A stretch of DNA of 64,000 nucleotides, taken from the NCBI GenBank assembly GCA_036924085.1, contig JAVGWX010000007.1:37632643-37696642 (forward strand), read 5' to 3'. Below are positions 34,001 through 39,964 of the stretch, one piece after another; position 1 is the first letter of the stretch; each line of letters starts with the position of its first letter. The position numbers and the translations under genes were made by a program. The notes below the pieces were generated by a model. The model saw only the letters and a program-made list of their open reading frames with translations, did not search any database and was not told where the DNA came from. The stretch is from Ariolimax columbianus (lineage: Eukaryota > Mollusca > Gastropoda > Stylommatophora > Arionidae).

Positions 34001-36005
34001 GGCATAGAAACATCATTTAAATCTGAAACACTTGATACCTCATTTACATAATCACTTTCAAATGAGCACAATTACAACACACCAAAAAATTCAACATAAT
34101 TCTCAAACTTTTAAGGAGGCTGACATTTAAATGCTAGAATGCACAGGAAATTAAAGAGATCATTTGATTGGCTACTATTTTTATTTAGCCATACAGAAGC
34201 GTTCTTTCACAGGGCTGATGGATTGGTCCGCTCAGTCTTTTTCGCTAAGTTAGGCATCGACCTGTGTCATCCTCAAAATGTTAAACCAAGGGCACGTCTC
34301 TGTTAGCCCTGAAAAGGACACTGTTTTCGTTTACGAGATAGACATATCTGCTCCTTTCGGCCCGACATTCAATTTCAGCTGGCTTTCTTGAGTACCAGAT
34401 TTGCCTTTCCATTCTGATCCCTATTCTCTTAGCCAGATTACACTGGTGCAGCATGTTTCCTAGGTCAGCACTTGGAGACTGAATAGGGTTTTTATCAGTT
34501 CTTGCCCGCTGACCCTGATGCAAGCAGCCATCTATGAGTTGTTGGCTGCTGTCAGCTGATTCACTGCTGCCTCTTTCACAGCCCAAATAAGGCACTTCAA
34601 AAGCACAAGGCTGACAAAGACCCCAAAATGACTATTCATGATTATGGGACAACTTATTTTTCATTTGGTCAATTTTTGTTTTTTTGTTCACTTTATTTCT
34701 CTATTCCCCAAGGCTCTCTATATATTTTGCACCTGTTGGCCCAGTGCATCAACTTTGACATGCATTTTATGTAAGGGTCTGCTTCCTTCTGCATTTTCTA
34801 ATGGTTTGCTTCACATGGGAAACGGCCAGTGCTGTGATTGGGGAGTAACCCAGCACCTTAGGATTGTGAGCCGTGTCATTTAACAACTAGCCCCATTTGG
34901 TCCAATATGATAGGATCTTCTACAATCTACGGAAGTTAATGAACAGAAAATCTAATCTAATTTCTTTATTATCATTGTTAGTTTGGAAACATTCAGATTT
35001 AGTGATTTGACTGACTGCAAGCATCAGGTACCCAGAACGGCCAAGACCCTTCTCCATCTCCACATGGTGATCCTGGATAACAGGCTGCAACAGGGGAGAT
35101 TGGCTAAGGAGAAGGGATCAAAGAAGGAACCTAACACTGTGCCATAAAAAATGCCATGCTGGTTAAGTTGGATATGTTGGACCGAAAGGTGCAAATATCG
35201 CAGACAAGGCGCATTCTGGCCTCTGGACTACATCCTGCTACTTGAAAATCCCTTTGCCTTTTCACCTTTTTAATGGTTTGGAAGCACGAGTTTGAGAACA
35301 AACGATACAAGATGGTGACATAATAATATTAATAATAATAGCAATTCTCAGCTATTATTAGTTTATCATACACTGTGATGATGCTAAGTGCAGCTTGAGT
35401 TGTGAGTCAATAAATGCACTTGTGGCTTGACAATTGACATGATTCAATTCATGGACACGGATCTGCAGGCCCAACATATTTTACACAGGAAGAATAAAAG
35501 AATTCTCAATCTTGATTATGCATACGATTAAAACTAGCATATGCATATGATGTACTCTAGTCTACTAAAATTAGTAGCGGTATTTAACAAAAGAATAAAT
35601 GTACCAAAAAAAAGTCAATAAAGAAATTGAAAATCGTTGATTTTGAAACCAAAGTCAAGTATGAAGTAGTAGTTTACAAGAAATTAATGAAAATATTTCA
35701 ATCTTCGCAAACGTTTTTTTTAAAATTTGTACGTCAATGTTTATCTCAAACAATGCAAACTAACTTTTCTGACAACAGTGCAATAATAATTGTTGTAATA
35801 ATGTAACTATTATCAGGGTTTCAAATAAAACAAAAATTAACAAACGAAAAATTTGAAAACCGTCGGTACCTTCGCCATTTGTGCCAAGAGCTTGTTTCAA
35901 TCGTGACACAAGAGCAGCTTTATTGCCTTTTGTGTCTAATCCTCTGGCTTTCAACTCATCTCTTAACTCTGCAACCTTTAACTTTTCTGGATCTATGTCA
36001 CTCAT
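3967..36005 (-). CDS. HNRNPU: HNRNPU/SAF-A-like nuclear ribonucleoprotein (whole gene)
   Basis: Complete spliced gene. Coding exons in order: 36005-35870, 33690-33593, 33213-32982, 32833-32642, 32520-32381, 30809-30710, 29384-29272, 28297-28142, 26660-26553, 25415-25293, 21848-21720, 19532-19364, 18355-18203, 16236-16126, 13794-13727, 7979-7902, 4059-3967. All introns are GT-AG and all phases join, giving 2199 nt (732 aa and stop). Domains seen: SAP about 7-45, acidic 46-156, RS/KR-rich 157-200, SPRY about 205-395, P-loop kinase-like domain with GLPGAGKS at about 431-438 and RNFIIDQTN near 503-511, RGG/RGY-rich about 616-702, W/Y/G-rich C-terminus. SAF-A family proteins bind scaffold-attachment DNA through SAP and RNA through RGG, and act in chromatin organisation and splicing. 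Length is close to human HNRNPUL2 and shorter than HNRNPU, so U versus UL paralogy is not settled. Introns are full of repeats. Confidence 0.97.
5611..5712 (+). repeat. three perfect 36-bp tandem units inside P1
   Basis: The unit begins CATCAAACATGATCTAGCCC; the third copy lacks its last six bases. The copies are identical, so the expansion is younger than the decay of the surrounding transposase. The period is a multiple of three, which keeps one frame open. Confidence 0.97.
5990..6265 (-). pseudogene. LINE fragment, same family as 24130-25090
   Basis: Encodes [20 protein letters not shown] and then [20 protein letters not shown] on the minus strand. This matches the C-terminal region of the RNase H-bearing LINE at 24130-25090 almost residue for residue. 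It is nested in the P1 remnant. Confidence 0.88.
6492..7462. other. unassigned; possible old TTAA-flanked element
   Basis: Bounded by TTAACTCTTCATAA on the left and CTGAAAGAGTTAA on the right. These would be weak inverted ends (CTCTTCA against CTCTTTCA) at TTAA sites. No protein is recognised inside. It could equally be unique sequence. Confidence 0.3.
7902..7979 (-). CDS. HNRNPU: HNRNPU-like exon 16 (RGYG-rich)
   Basis: Encodes 26 residues rich in [13 protein letters not shown] units. Acceptor TTTCAG, donor GTAAGT, phase 0 at both ends. It stands alone between transposons, and its low-complexity product means phase and splice sites carry the call. Confidence 0.88.
8063..10335 (+). mobile_element. 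piggyBac element P2
   Basis: The left end is TTAA (8059-8062) followed by CCCTTTGAAACC. The right end reads GGTTCAAAGGG (10325-10335), its inverted counterpart, followed by TAAA where TTAA is expected. It contains the transposase pseudogene at 8290-10183 and lies in the HNRNPU intron between exons 15 and 16. Confidence 0.85.
8290..10183 (+). pseudogene. piggyBac transposase, frameshifted
   Basis: DDE_Tnp_1_7-type transposase in at least five frame pieces. Visible in order: acidic N-terminus (8338-8480); [20 protein letters not shown] (about 8690-8750); [28 protein letters not shown], the first catalytic aspartate (about 9105-9130); [17 protein letters not shown], the second (about 9348-9395); [16 protein letters not shown], the third region (about 9538-9585); [13 protein letters not shown]; and a C-terminal Cys-rich finger with [13 protein letters not shown] and CWKDWH. 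Frame breaks near 8830, 9185, 9515, 9660 and 9850 rule out an intact product. The order is complete, so the decay is moderate. Confidence 0.93.
10824..11803 (+). mobile_element. internally deleted piggyBac element P3
   Basis: Perfect 13-bp inverted ends, CCCTACCAGACCT, are each flanked by TTAA (10820-10823 and 11804-11807), exactly as piggyBac integration leaves them. Inside are transposase scraps: an acidic N-terminal piece near 11040-11170, [15 protein letters not shown] sequence near 11335-11365 and [17 protein letters not shown] near 11441-11490. The catalytic region is gone. At 980 bp this is a non-autonomous derivative. Confidence 0.93.
11935..12180 (-). mobile_element. tRNA-like SINE, family S
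   Basis: Minus-strand copy: T-rich end at the left, the GCGCCTGTCGGCCCAGTGCA body, and the tRNA-like head ending at the GGTCCCC motif (12174-12180). The A-box-like region has a ten-base deletion relative to other copies. Confidence 0.88.
12195..12420 (+). pseudogene. non-LTR reverse transcriptase fragment
   Basis: Encodes [10 protein letters not shown] and, after a gap, VPTEWKK followed by KKGDLADC. These are the early RT motifs before the palm in RTE/Jockey-type LINEs (usually NGKAAGPD...W...KKGD). Frame breaks are present, and it is truncated on both sides. Confidence 0.72.
12535..13031 (+). pseudogene. mariner-family transposase remnant
   Basis: Frame pieces give [24 protein letters not shown] helix-turn-helix sequence, [11 protein letters not shown], a second HTH-like block, then [23 protein letters not shown] carries the first catalytic aspartate of mariner transposases (usually GDETW). 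The two later aspartates are absent because the frame closes at 13031. Similar elements have a 345-aa transposase; here under half survives. Confidence 0.82.
13032..13720. other. intron sequence, nothing recognised
   Basis: Part of the HNRNPU intron between exons 15 and 16. It may include the far end of the mariner element, but I cannot see an inverted terminus. Confidence 0.45.
13727..13794 (-). CDS. HNRNPU: HNRNPU-like exon 15
   Basis: Short exon encoding [20 protein letters not shown], an R/Y/D-rich stretch. Called from splice sites CTTCAG and GTACGG and exact phase fit between exons 14 and 16. Confidence 0.88.
14440..14740 (+). repeat. family B retroposon
   Basis: Contains TCGTAGTTTACAGC, a CATCCGATTTCAGC block and the shared core AGTCAGCTTGTTTTCAGGGC followed by CGCTGAAACCGATGCAAGCA. 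It belongs to the same superfamily as A but lacks the A-type hairpin end. Confidence 0.7.
14757..14920 (-). repeat. family A retroposon, short form
   Basis: On the minus strand it ends with the A-type hairpin segment and GAGAACGAACAC. It covers the TGTGTC to hairpin part only, like the short copies at 45458-45620 and 45900-46043. Confidence 0.78.
15305..15977. mobile_element. TTAA-flanked MITE-like element D1
   Basis: Flanked by TTAA at 15301-15304 and 15978-15981. The ends are imperfect inverted repeats, CCTTTAGCACACC and, inverted, CCTTCTTCACGCC. The body is shared with copies at 25486-26051 and 31351-32291. It has no protein capacity, and TTAA flanks suggest piggyBac-type mobilisation. 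Confidence 0.8.
16126..16236 (-). CDS. HNRNPU: HNRNPU-like exon 14 (RG-rich)
   Basis: Encodes repeated RRGGYRGS units, an RGG-type RNA-binding tail. Acceptor GTTTAG, donor G|GTGAGC. Confidence 0.93.
16293..16470 (-). repeat. family A retroposon, short form
   Basis: Carries CTACATGCAAAGCC and GGCTTGGTAGCGGAAG on the minus strand, the A-type hairpin, ahead of an AAGAAG tail at 16293-16300. It lies just outside exon 14 of HNRNPU. Confidence 0.8.
16955..17195 (-). mobile_element. tRNA-like SINE with target-site duplication
   Basis: Full-length minus-strand S element. Flanks CACCATGTAAAT (16943-16954) and CACCATGTTAAT (17196-17207) match at 11 of 12 positions and mark the insertion. Confidence 0.93.
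17208..17980. other. intron sequence, nothing recognised
   Basis: HNRNPU intron between exons 13 and 14. Short open frames only. A 37-bp stretch at 17344-17384 repeats sequence beside exon 14 (about 16060-16110: GTGCCTGATACAATTGG), so part of this is a local duplication. Confidence 0.5.
17985..18060 (+). pseudogene. short LINE scrap
   Basis: CCCAACCACAGCACACTCCA and the bases after it match the RIQPEHTPEC-encoding DNA of the LINE tails at 2740, 23095 and 62550. Confidence 0.55.
18203..18355 (-). CDS. HNRNPU: HNRNPU-like exon 13
   Basis: Encodes SFSLPE followed by an E/K-rich helix and [12 protein letters not shown], the end of the kinase-like domain. Acceptor CACACAG, donor A|GTAAGT. Confidence 0.95.
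18360..19230. other. AT-rich intron, nothing recognised
   Basis: HNRNPU intron between exons 12 and 13, very AT-rich, with no domain and no repeat shared with the rest of the window. Confidence 0.5.
19364..19532 (-). CDS. HNRNPU: HNRNPU-like exon 12
   Basis: Begins [12 protein letters not shown] and continues [13 protein letters not shown], matching the family's TNV...RRKM...GFQRKAVVV block. Acceptor CGCTAG, donor G|GTAATG. Confidence 0.96.
19655..20640. other. intron with C- and G-runs
   Basis: A C-run near 19657-19669 and a G-run near 19838-19852 flank AT-rich sequence. A short near-duplicate (CCATCTCCATTCACC) occurs at about 20129 and 20189. No gene is seen. Confidence 0.55.
20690..21075 (+). 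repeat. family B retroposon, partly duplicated
   Basis: Contains the B blocks GATATCTGCACCTTTCA, GGTTTGCCT and the ending GATGCAAGCAGCCAGTTATG. The middle part, with GTTAGCCAGGCAACAG and TTAGCCGTACTGCA, appears twice, as if two copies are joined. Confidence 0.68.
21080..21715. other. intron sequence, nothing recognised
   Basis: Sequence on the 3' side of HNRNPU exon 11 in the gene's sense. No protein similarity or shared repeat was noticed. Confidence 0.45.
21720..21848 (-). CDS. HNRNPU: HNRNPU-like exon 11 (kinase-like domain)
   Basis: Encodes a segment ending [16 protein letters not shown], nearly identical to the vertebrate sequence around the Walker B-like aspartate. Acceptor ATCCCAG, donor GTACGA; 43 codons, phase 0. 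Confidence 0.96.
22196..22255 (+). repeat. family C fragment
   Basis: GGCGCATGAGTAATCCTACT and the following TCATTGTGGTCATTC match the outer part of the family C retroposons (compare 52080-52125). Confidence 0.5.
22356..22768. repeat. 42-bp minisatellite
   Basis: About ten units of TAGTTATGTCTAGATCACAC plus CTCAAATATCTAATGCCCTCGC. The first and ninth units have short deletions. A period of 14 codons without stops leaves long frames on both strands, which is not evidence of coding. It lies in the HNRNPU intron between exons 10 and 11. Confidence 0.96.
23085..23350 (+). pseudogene. LINE tail remnant (RNase H C-terminal region)
   Basis: Encodes [19 protein letters not shown] and then [10 protein letters not shown], followed by [10 protein letters not shown]. 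This Cys-His pattern after RNase H is typical of Jockey-like LINEs. It is the best preserved of four copies in the window. Confidence 0.83.
24130..25090 (-). pseudogene. LINE RNase H domain and C-terminus
   Basis: Minus-strand RNase H with AYTDGSVTN (first Asp), [11 protein letters not shown] (Glu), [13 protein letters not shown] (second Asp) and [20 protein letters not shown]. In the last motif the usual Asp of GNEEAD is Tyr, so the active site is incomplete. It continues to [20 protein letters not shown] and a C-x-C-C zinc-like segment with HLLQNC. A break near 24810 separates the first motif from the main frame, and RT is missing upstream. Confidence 0.92.
25293..25415 (-). CDS. HNRNPU: HNRNPU-like exon 10 (Walker A)
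   Basis: Encodes [27 protein letters not shown] is the Walker A nucleotide-binding loop of the polynucleotide-kinase-like domain. It ends TISIIDKMR. Acceptor TTGTTAG, donor GTATGT. Confidence 0.96.
25486..26051. mobile_element. MITE-like element D2
   Basis: Same body as D1, including GCAAGCCGACTTTTTGCGAA and CACACAACAAAAACAATAAC. The right end GGTGTGCTAAATG precedes TTAA at 26052-26055. The left end CCTTTACAGCAC is preceded by ATAG, a decayed TTAA. Confidence 0.77.
26112..26215 (-). mobile_element. partial SINE next to a C-run
   Basis: Carries the S-family body (GCGCCTGTGGTCCAGTGCAT and GGGTCTGCTCC) but not the tRNA-like head. A run of about 18 C residues lies directly to its left. Confidence 0.75.
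26306..26522 (+). mobile_element. tRNA-like SINE close to exon 9
   Basis: Head GGGGACGACGTGGGCTAGTGG, degenerate B-box, A-rich tail ending about 30 bp from the exon 9 donor. AAATACTC repeats occur on both sides, consistent with a target duplication. It is antisense to HNRNPU. Confidence 0.85.
26553..26660 (-). CDS. HNRNPU: HNRNPU-like exon 9 (SPRY-kinase linker)
   Basis: Encodes the linker ending ATKEECE that precedes the P-loop domain in all family members. Acceptor CATTTAG, donor GTAAGC. A SINE in antisense orientation ends only about 30 bp into the following intron. Confidence 0.94.
26662..27660. other. AT-rich intron, nothing recognised
   Basis: HNRNPU intron between exons 8 and 9. Contains an A-run near 27185-27202. 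No protein similarity is seen. Confidence 0.5.
27673..28024 (-). mobile_element. family A retroposon, long form, with duplication
   Basis: Complete long A element on the minus strand, from GGATTAAGATGCTGAGCAGC to an AAGAAGAA tail. The perfect 11-bp flanks GAGCAATGATC lie at 27662-27672 and 28025-28035. Confidence 0.93.
28142..28297 (-). CDS. HNRNPU: HNRNPU-like exon 8 (SPRY end)
   Basis: Encodes [11 protein letters not shown] and LFPHVLTKN, then ECNFGG, the closing strands of SPRY. Acceptor AAAAG, donor GTAAGT; phase 0 at both ends. Confidence 0.95.
28373..28530 (-). repeat. family A retroposon, short form
   Basis: Has the hairpin AAAGCCCTTTTCAGGGCTT on the minus strand and a GAACAAAGAAG end. 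No clear flanking duplication. Confidence 0.78.
28570..29270. other. intron sequence, nothing recognised
   Basis: HNRNPU intron between exons 7 and 8 beyond the A element, with two A-runs near 28576-28605. Confidence 0.45.
29272..29384 (-). CDS. HNRNPU: HNRNPU-like exon 7 (SPRY)
   Basis: Encodes [12 protein letters not shown] and [16 protein letters not shown], a signature stretch of the HNRNPU SPRY domain. Acceptor TTCCAG, donor GTAAGA. Confidence 0.96.
29990..30600 (-). pseudogene. LINE reverse transcriptase C-terminal remnant
   Basis: Minus-strand pieces read [20 protein letters not shown], then AW, then [16 protein letters not shown], and further on [11 protein letters not shown]. These match the RT thumb and tail segments commonly written as VY..CVLSTLLYGSEAW and FH.RCLRRILGI. 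Several stops and frameshifts are present. Confidence 0.8.
30710..30809 (-). CDS. HNRNPU: HNRNPU-like exon 6 (SPRY)
   Basis: Encodes a segment ending [17 protein letters not shown], matching the family's VRVGWS SPRY motif. Acceptor CACCCAG, donor GTAAGA; exit phase 1. Confidence 0.95.
31351..32291. mobile_element. foldback element D3 with family A insertion
   Basis: The left arm starts TTAACCTTCAGCACGCC and runs as the inverse of the D1 right half. The right arm runs forward and ends GTGTGCTAAAGGTTCAA. So both arms carry the same D end, head to head, around a family A copy at 31733-32090. Arms share TTGTCAATAAATATGATTTT and its inverse-type sequence. Confidence 0.65.
31733..32090 (+). mobile_element. 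family A retroposon, long form
   Basis: Plus-strand orientation: GGATCAAGATGCTGAGCAGC to CGGGAGATTGAGAACGAACG and an AAGAAG tail. Full length, about 358 bp. The target flanks resemble each other only loosely (ATCTCAAACTAA and ATCTCATAAACTAA). Confidence 0.88.
32381..32520 (-). CDS. HNRNPU: HNRNPU-like exon 5 (SPRY)
   Basis: Encodes DADLNLRFN through [16 protein letters not shown] to a KVAYEVKV strand, the N-terminal half of the SPRY fold in this family. Splice sites GTGCAG and GTAGGC. Confidence 0.95.
32642..32833 (-). CDS. HNRNPU: HNRNPU-like exon 4 (RS/KR-rich to SPRY edge)
   Basis: Acceptor TTCAAAG, donor T|GTAAGT. Encodes an arginine/serine dipeptide region and then [11 protein letters not shown], which leads into the first SPRY strand. 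The split codon at the 3' end gives the tyrosine seen in vertebrate family members (LDTY). Confidence 0.93.
32982..33213 (-). CDS. HNRNPU: HNRNPU-like exon 3 (acidic, Q-rich)
   Basis: Acceptor AACCAG, donor G|GTACTA. Encodes a low-complexity Q/E/D-rich stretch. This part of the family is poorly conserved, so the call rests on splice sites, phase and composition. Confidence 0.9.
33593..33690 (-). CDS. HNRNPU: HNRNPU-like exon 2 (acidic)
   Basis: Acceptor TTCAG, donor GTATCA. Encodes a D/E-rich segment typical of the acidic region after SAP. Entry needs one carried base and exit is phase 0, which matches both neighbours. Confidence 0.92.
33793..34080 (-). mobile_element. piggyBac-type remnant P4
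   Basis: TTAA (33789-33792) followed by CCCTTTGGAGACAG, close to the P2 terminus. A minus-strand frame at 33886-34071 gives an acidic D/S-rich stretch of the kind that begins piggyBac transposases. The other end is not found. Confidence 0.45.
34300..34600 (+). repeat. family B retroposon
   Basis: Shows CTTTCGGCCCGACATTC, TTAGCCAGATTACACTGGTG and CCGCTGACCCTGATGCAAGC in family B order. Its left side is shortened. Confidence 0.7.
34674..34893 (-). mobile_element. tRNA-like SINE with target-site duplication
   Basis: Minus-strand S copy with an internal deletion near the tail. Flanks CATTTGGTCAAT (34662-34673) and CATTTGGTCCAAT (34894-34906) differ by one inserted base. Confidence 0.85.
35025..35310 (+). 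repeat. family A retroposon, left end lost
   Basis: Keeps the core (GGTGATCCTGGATAACAGGC) and the 3' part to TTTGAGAACAAACGA. The first 50 or so bases of the long form are missing, and the hairpin is disrupted by a small insertion. Confidence 0.78.
35870..36005 (-). CDS. HNRNPU: HNRNPU-like exon 1 (start, SAP domain)
   Basis: Begins [20 protein letters not shown] and encodes a full SAP helix-extended loop-helix with the [11 protein letters not shown] pattern. The donor G|GTACCG at 35869 leaves phase 1. The ATG is the first in frame of the domain and fits the family's N-terminus. Confidence 0.96.
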
Positions 36006-36135
36006 TGTGCAGCAGTTTAAAGAAAAACTGGTACTTTGTAAGTGTGGTCAGAAGGTGGCACGACAATGGCGCCCGAGAAGTAATGATAAATTCAATATGG
36101 CCGTCAAAGAGACGCACATGCGCACATTAAAAAAG
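36006..36135 (-). promoter_or_regulatory. likely HNRNPU-like promoter and 5' leader
   Basis: Upstream of the start codon there is no TATA box at a sensible distance. There is a TGCGCATGTGCG motif (36113-36124, minus strand) resembling an NRF1 site, and two ATGGC-type motifs (36065-36070 and 36098-36103). This is compatible with a housekeeping promoter, but motif matches alone are weak. Confidence 0.35.
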
Positions 36136-36229
36136 TTGAAATCGCTGTCATTAAAAAGAAGCGGAATAAAAATCGAATAATTACAAATATAGTACTTCGA
36201 CTATCGGAAGTAGCCGATGCAACTGTGAC

Positions 36230-37200
36230 ACCATTGGCACCCTTATTGACGGCAGACGCCTCAATCACCTTCGATTTGCCGATGACATAGTGTTCATCAC
36301 AGAGTCAGCAGCAGAAGCCAACTAAATGATGCAGCTACTTGATGGAGAGGGCAGGAAAGCGGGACTGGAGATGAATGTCTGGAAGACTAAAGTGTTGCCC
36401 AATCACTTCGCCACATGTCCAGTCTTCCTTGGCGAGGTACGATTAGAGGATGTCAACGAGTACATCTATTTTGGGTGCCTTCTCAATATGGAGAATAACC
36501 TGGAATACGAACTAACAAGACGTCGCTGCACGGGATATGCAGACTTCTCGTTTATTAACACGGTCCTGGATGGTTGCCAAGACTAGGACCTACCAGCCTC
36601 CTTCCTCAATTCCACTGTACGAGTAGTGCAGTAGCTGAGCAGCGCATGAGCTGCAGAGGTCAACGACCCATAGATGACTGCTAGCGTCAGGGCCAGCAAC
36701 CAGAGCTGCCAAGCCCCTTCTACACCTCCACCGTGATCCTAGATATGCTGCAACAGAGCAGACTGGCTCAGGAGAAGGGATCGAAGAGGGAATGCTAACC
36801 CGGTACTCAAAAAATGCTTGCTCAAGTCCAATGTGTTGGACCAAAAGGTGCAAATATCGCAGTAAAGCTGTAAACTACGATACAACGCATTCCGTTCTCT
36901 GGACTTCATTCTGCTACTTAGGGCCGTGTCAGGGTTTGGTAACAGGAGATTAAGAACGAACCAAGCCAAGCCAATTCCACTGTACTCCCTGGGATGTGCC
37001 GCAGTGCTGAGACGTGGACACTAACAAAACCACTGGAGGAAAAAATTTAGAGTGACACAGGCCTCCCTTGAGAGACGCTTGGTCAGAATCACTCTCCAGA
37101 ACCAACACGGGCAAGGTCTGCACAATTCTGACAAGACGACAGTCACTGGTGACTGATGAGGTAATCCATACAGACAAGGCAGAACAGAGATAGGCAGGTC
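36230..37200 (+). pseudogene. LINE reverse transcriptase, split by a family A copy
   Basis: Encodes LIDGRRLNHLRFADDIVFIT: FADD is the catalytic RT motif C. Then follow MMQLLDGEGRKAGLEMNV and a Y-I-Y-F-G-C motif. After the inserted element (36621-36971) the tail resumes with RVTQASLERRLVRITL near 37050-37100. Several stops occur. Confidence 0.85.
36621..36971 (+). mobile_element. family A retroposon inside the LINE, 14-bp duplication
   Basis: Intact long A element. Perfect 14-bp flanks CAATTCCACTGTAC lie at 36607-36620 and 36972-36985. Its tail is (AAGCC)n rather than GAAGAAG. Confidence 0.95.
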
Positions 37201-37499
37201 GCATGTTACGACGAGACGATGATCGATAGAGTACAGCGACAGCAGTCTGGTACTTCTGAGGTAAGAAGGGACCGCGGGGAAGATCTCCAATGCGTTTGTC
37301 AGACTCTCTTACTGTACGCTGCAACACCCGAGATGTCTCTAGACGAGTACTTACCACGCACTGAACTTCCGTGGCCCAAGACAGGGTCCGCTGGAGACAA
37401 AGTTGGGACCCGCAGCTATGCCGAGGAACGGGTGATCAAACTCAATATAGTGGAAAAATATGATGTACAATGCCAGCTACTTGATAATGTAAGAGTATT

Positions 37500-37920
37500 G
37501 TATCGTACGTATATAAACGTTATAAGAATTTATGCAATGGAAATGAGATGCTTGCGAAAAAATTCTTGGCATTTCATACCGGGATCGCGTTACAAACGAG
37601 AATGTTCTTGAAATTGTTAGGAAGAAGTTAGGCTAGTATAAAAACCTACTGACTTTAGTAAAAACACGAAAATTGACATGGTATGGACATATATCACTAT
37701 CGGTGGGGTTGACCAAGACCGTCATGCAAGGCACTGTGCTTGGGAAGTGTGGGAGAGGGAGACCAAAAAAGAAATGGGAGGACAATATCAAAGAATCAAA
37801 GAGTGAACGGAAAGGTCTATAGCTGAAACTAATACCCTGGAGAAAAATCGAGACGTATGGCGTGAACTGGTTCGATAAACTGCAATAACGGTGCCACAAC
37901 GACCTTCTAGGTTACGGAAT
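37500..37920 (+). pseudogene. LINE C-terminal remnant
   Basis: Encodes IYAMEMRCLRK and, shifted, RKLTWYGHI and then GRGRPKKKWEDNI. These are the usual closing segments of RTE-like ORF2 (MEMRC, WyGHv, GRGRPr..W). Confidence 0.82.
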
Positions 37921-37979
37921 AGGATGATGATGAGGAAGAACGAATGCATGATGTCACATGTGAAATCACTACCAGTTTG

Positions 37980-38331
37980 GCTTGGCTTGGCTTCGTTCGT
38001 TCTCAATCTCCCGCTACCAAACTCTGAAATGGCTTAAGTAGCAGAATATAGACCAGAGAACGGAATGCGTTGTGTTGTAGTTTACAGCTTGACTGCGATA
38101 TTTGCACCTTTCGGTCCAACACAGCCGATTTTAGCAAGCATTTTTTGAGTTAGCATTCCCTCTTCGATCCCTTCTCCTTAGCCAGTCTGCCTTGCTGCAG
38201 CCTGTTATCCAGGATCACCGCGTGGAGGTGTAGAAGGGTCTTGGCAGCTCTGGTTCGCTGGCCCTGACGCTAGCAGTCAGCTATGGGTCATTGACCACTG
38301 CAGCTCATGCGCTGCTCAACATCTTGATCCG
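37980..38331 (-). mobile_element. family A retroposon, long form, 11-bp duplication
   Basis: Minus-strand long A copy with (AAGCC)n tail. Perfect flanks CTACCAGTTTG at 37969-37979 and 38332-38342. It is inserted in a LINE RT remnant that continues to the right. Confidence 0.94.
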
Positions 38332-38825
38332 CTACCAGTTTGAGACAGGGACGTGTTCTTTCTCCTCTGCTGTTCAACATATAATGAACAAAATACCATC
38401 AGAGATCAGTCAAACTGAGACATCTGAAGTAGAACGGATTTAAATACACGAATTACTCTTTGCAGATGATCAGTGTCTGCTGGACGGCGATGACATTAAA
38501 CTGCAAAATTATGTGAACGCGCTTGCGACAACCTGGGCCAAATACAAGATGAAGATTAACTAAACGAAAATAGAAACTTTGCGGATCAGCAGACTACCTG
38601 GGTCGCTAAACATAAGTGTCAATGATTTTGCTTTTCAACATATCCACGAGTTCAATTATTTGGGCAGTATTATTTTGACAGGAAATCGAGACTGTGTCAG
38701 AAAACATCTGATGTGACGTATCAGCTGTCGCCACTGATTAGGCACCCGCGAATTAGTTTGGCAAAAAAGCAACAGCTGATAAACAGAATATTTATGACGC
38801 CCCTGTACTACCAGTGTAAAATATA
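38332..38825 (+). pseudogene. LINE reverse transcriptase remnant
   Basis: Encodes ELLFADDQCLLDGDDIKLQN, where FADD is the RT active-site box, then FNYLGSIIL, the YLG motif, with a stop between them. It resembles RTE-type palms. Confidence 0.83.
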
Positions 38826-38884
38826 ATCCAATTTAAATTATGTGAGAGCTGAATTTCGATGTGTGAAATAAAATGTTTGGCTTG

Positions 38885-39241
38885 CCTTCGGCTTGGCTTC
38901 ATTCGTTCTCAATCTCCCGCTACCAAACCCTGAAAGGGCTTAAGTAGCAGAATGTAGTCCAGAGAACGGAATGCGTTGTGTCGTAGTTTACAGCTTGACT
39001 GCGATATTTTCACATTTTGGTCCAAAACATCCGACTTAAGCAAGCATTTTTTAATACCGGGTTAGTATTCCCTCTTCGATCCCTTCTGCTTAGCCAGTCT
39101 GCTCTGCTGCAGCCTGTTATCCAGGATCACCGCGTGGGGGCGTAGAAGGGTCTTGGCAGCTCTGGTTCGCTGGCCCTGACACTAGCAGGCAGGTATGGGT
39201 CGCTGACCTCTGCAGCTTATGCACTGCTCAGCATCTTGATC
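38885..39241 (-). repeat. family A retroposon, long form
   Basis: Full-length minus-strand copy with (AAGCC)n-like tail. No matching flanks found. A separate 3'-end scrap, GGTAGCGGCAGATTAAGAAC plus GAACGAAGAAG, occurs at 39588-39616. Confidence 0.87.
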
Positions 39242-39675
39242 CCTCCATTATTATACTTGACGTTGTTTTCAAATATGCACCATTTCATTCAGTAACGACA
39301 CTGCCTCACACTCTAGCAGATATTATTCAACCGGCTTTCTTACCGCGTAGCACAGATCCGTCGGATTATTAGACACCAAAGGAATCCTGGACTTTTAAAA
39401 ACTATTTTGTTGTTTACCTCAAAGTCTGCTTTCCCACTGTACCAGTCAATGCACTCTCTCCCACGGAGTGTAATGGCCAGATGGTAGTCTGTTATTGTAT
39501 CTCTAGTATGAATGCGTGAATCCAATCTTTCCCGTTGTTTATGATGATCTTCTGTGGCTACCTGTCCAATCATTCTCTCTGCCTATTTGGTAGCGGCAGA
39601 TTAAGAACGAACGAAGAAGTGGAAGAATCTCTCTCATTCCTGACATCTCTCTCTCCTCATTCTTTTAACCTTGAT

Positions 39676-39860
39676 ATCGTGGAGGAAGACTAACATCTGG
39701 TCAGGCACAACATACTGATCAGACATGTTAGTCAGATTCAGGCAAAATATACTGGCCAAGAACCTCACCTCGGCTTCCTGGTAGCCCTACCTGGAAACGG
39801 GTTGTTTTTATGGTAACTTGACCAACGAGGGAAAGGATCGACGAACACACGACGATGGTG
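39676..39860 (-). repeat. family C retroposon, partial
   Basis: On the plus strand: GGAGGAAGACTAACATCTGG, then GGCAAAATATACTGGCCAAG, then CCTGGAAACGGG. This is the end of family C seen in full at 51748-52135, in the same orientation. Confidence 0.75.
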
Positions 39861-39964
39861 GGAGTTACATTTTGTGAAGTGAGTGGTGACATCAATTTAC
39901 AATGATTTAAATTTTCAAAAAATTAGTAATGTACTTTTTTGTTTGTTTGAGATATTTGCAAAGG

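Noticed and set aside
33886..34071. Small secreted-like protein
   Set aside because: The acidic frame lies next to a piggyBac-like terminus and fits a transposase N-terminal remnant better.
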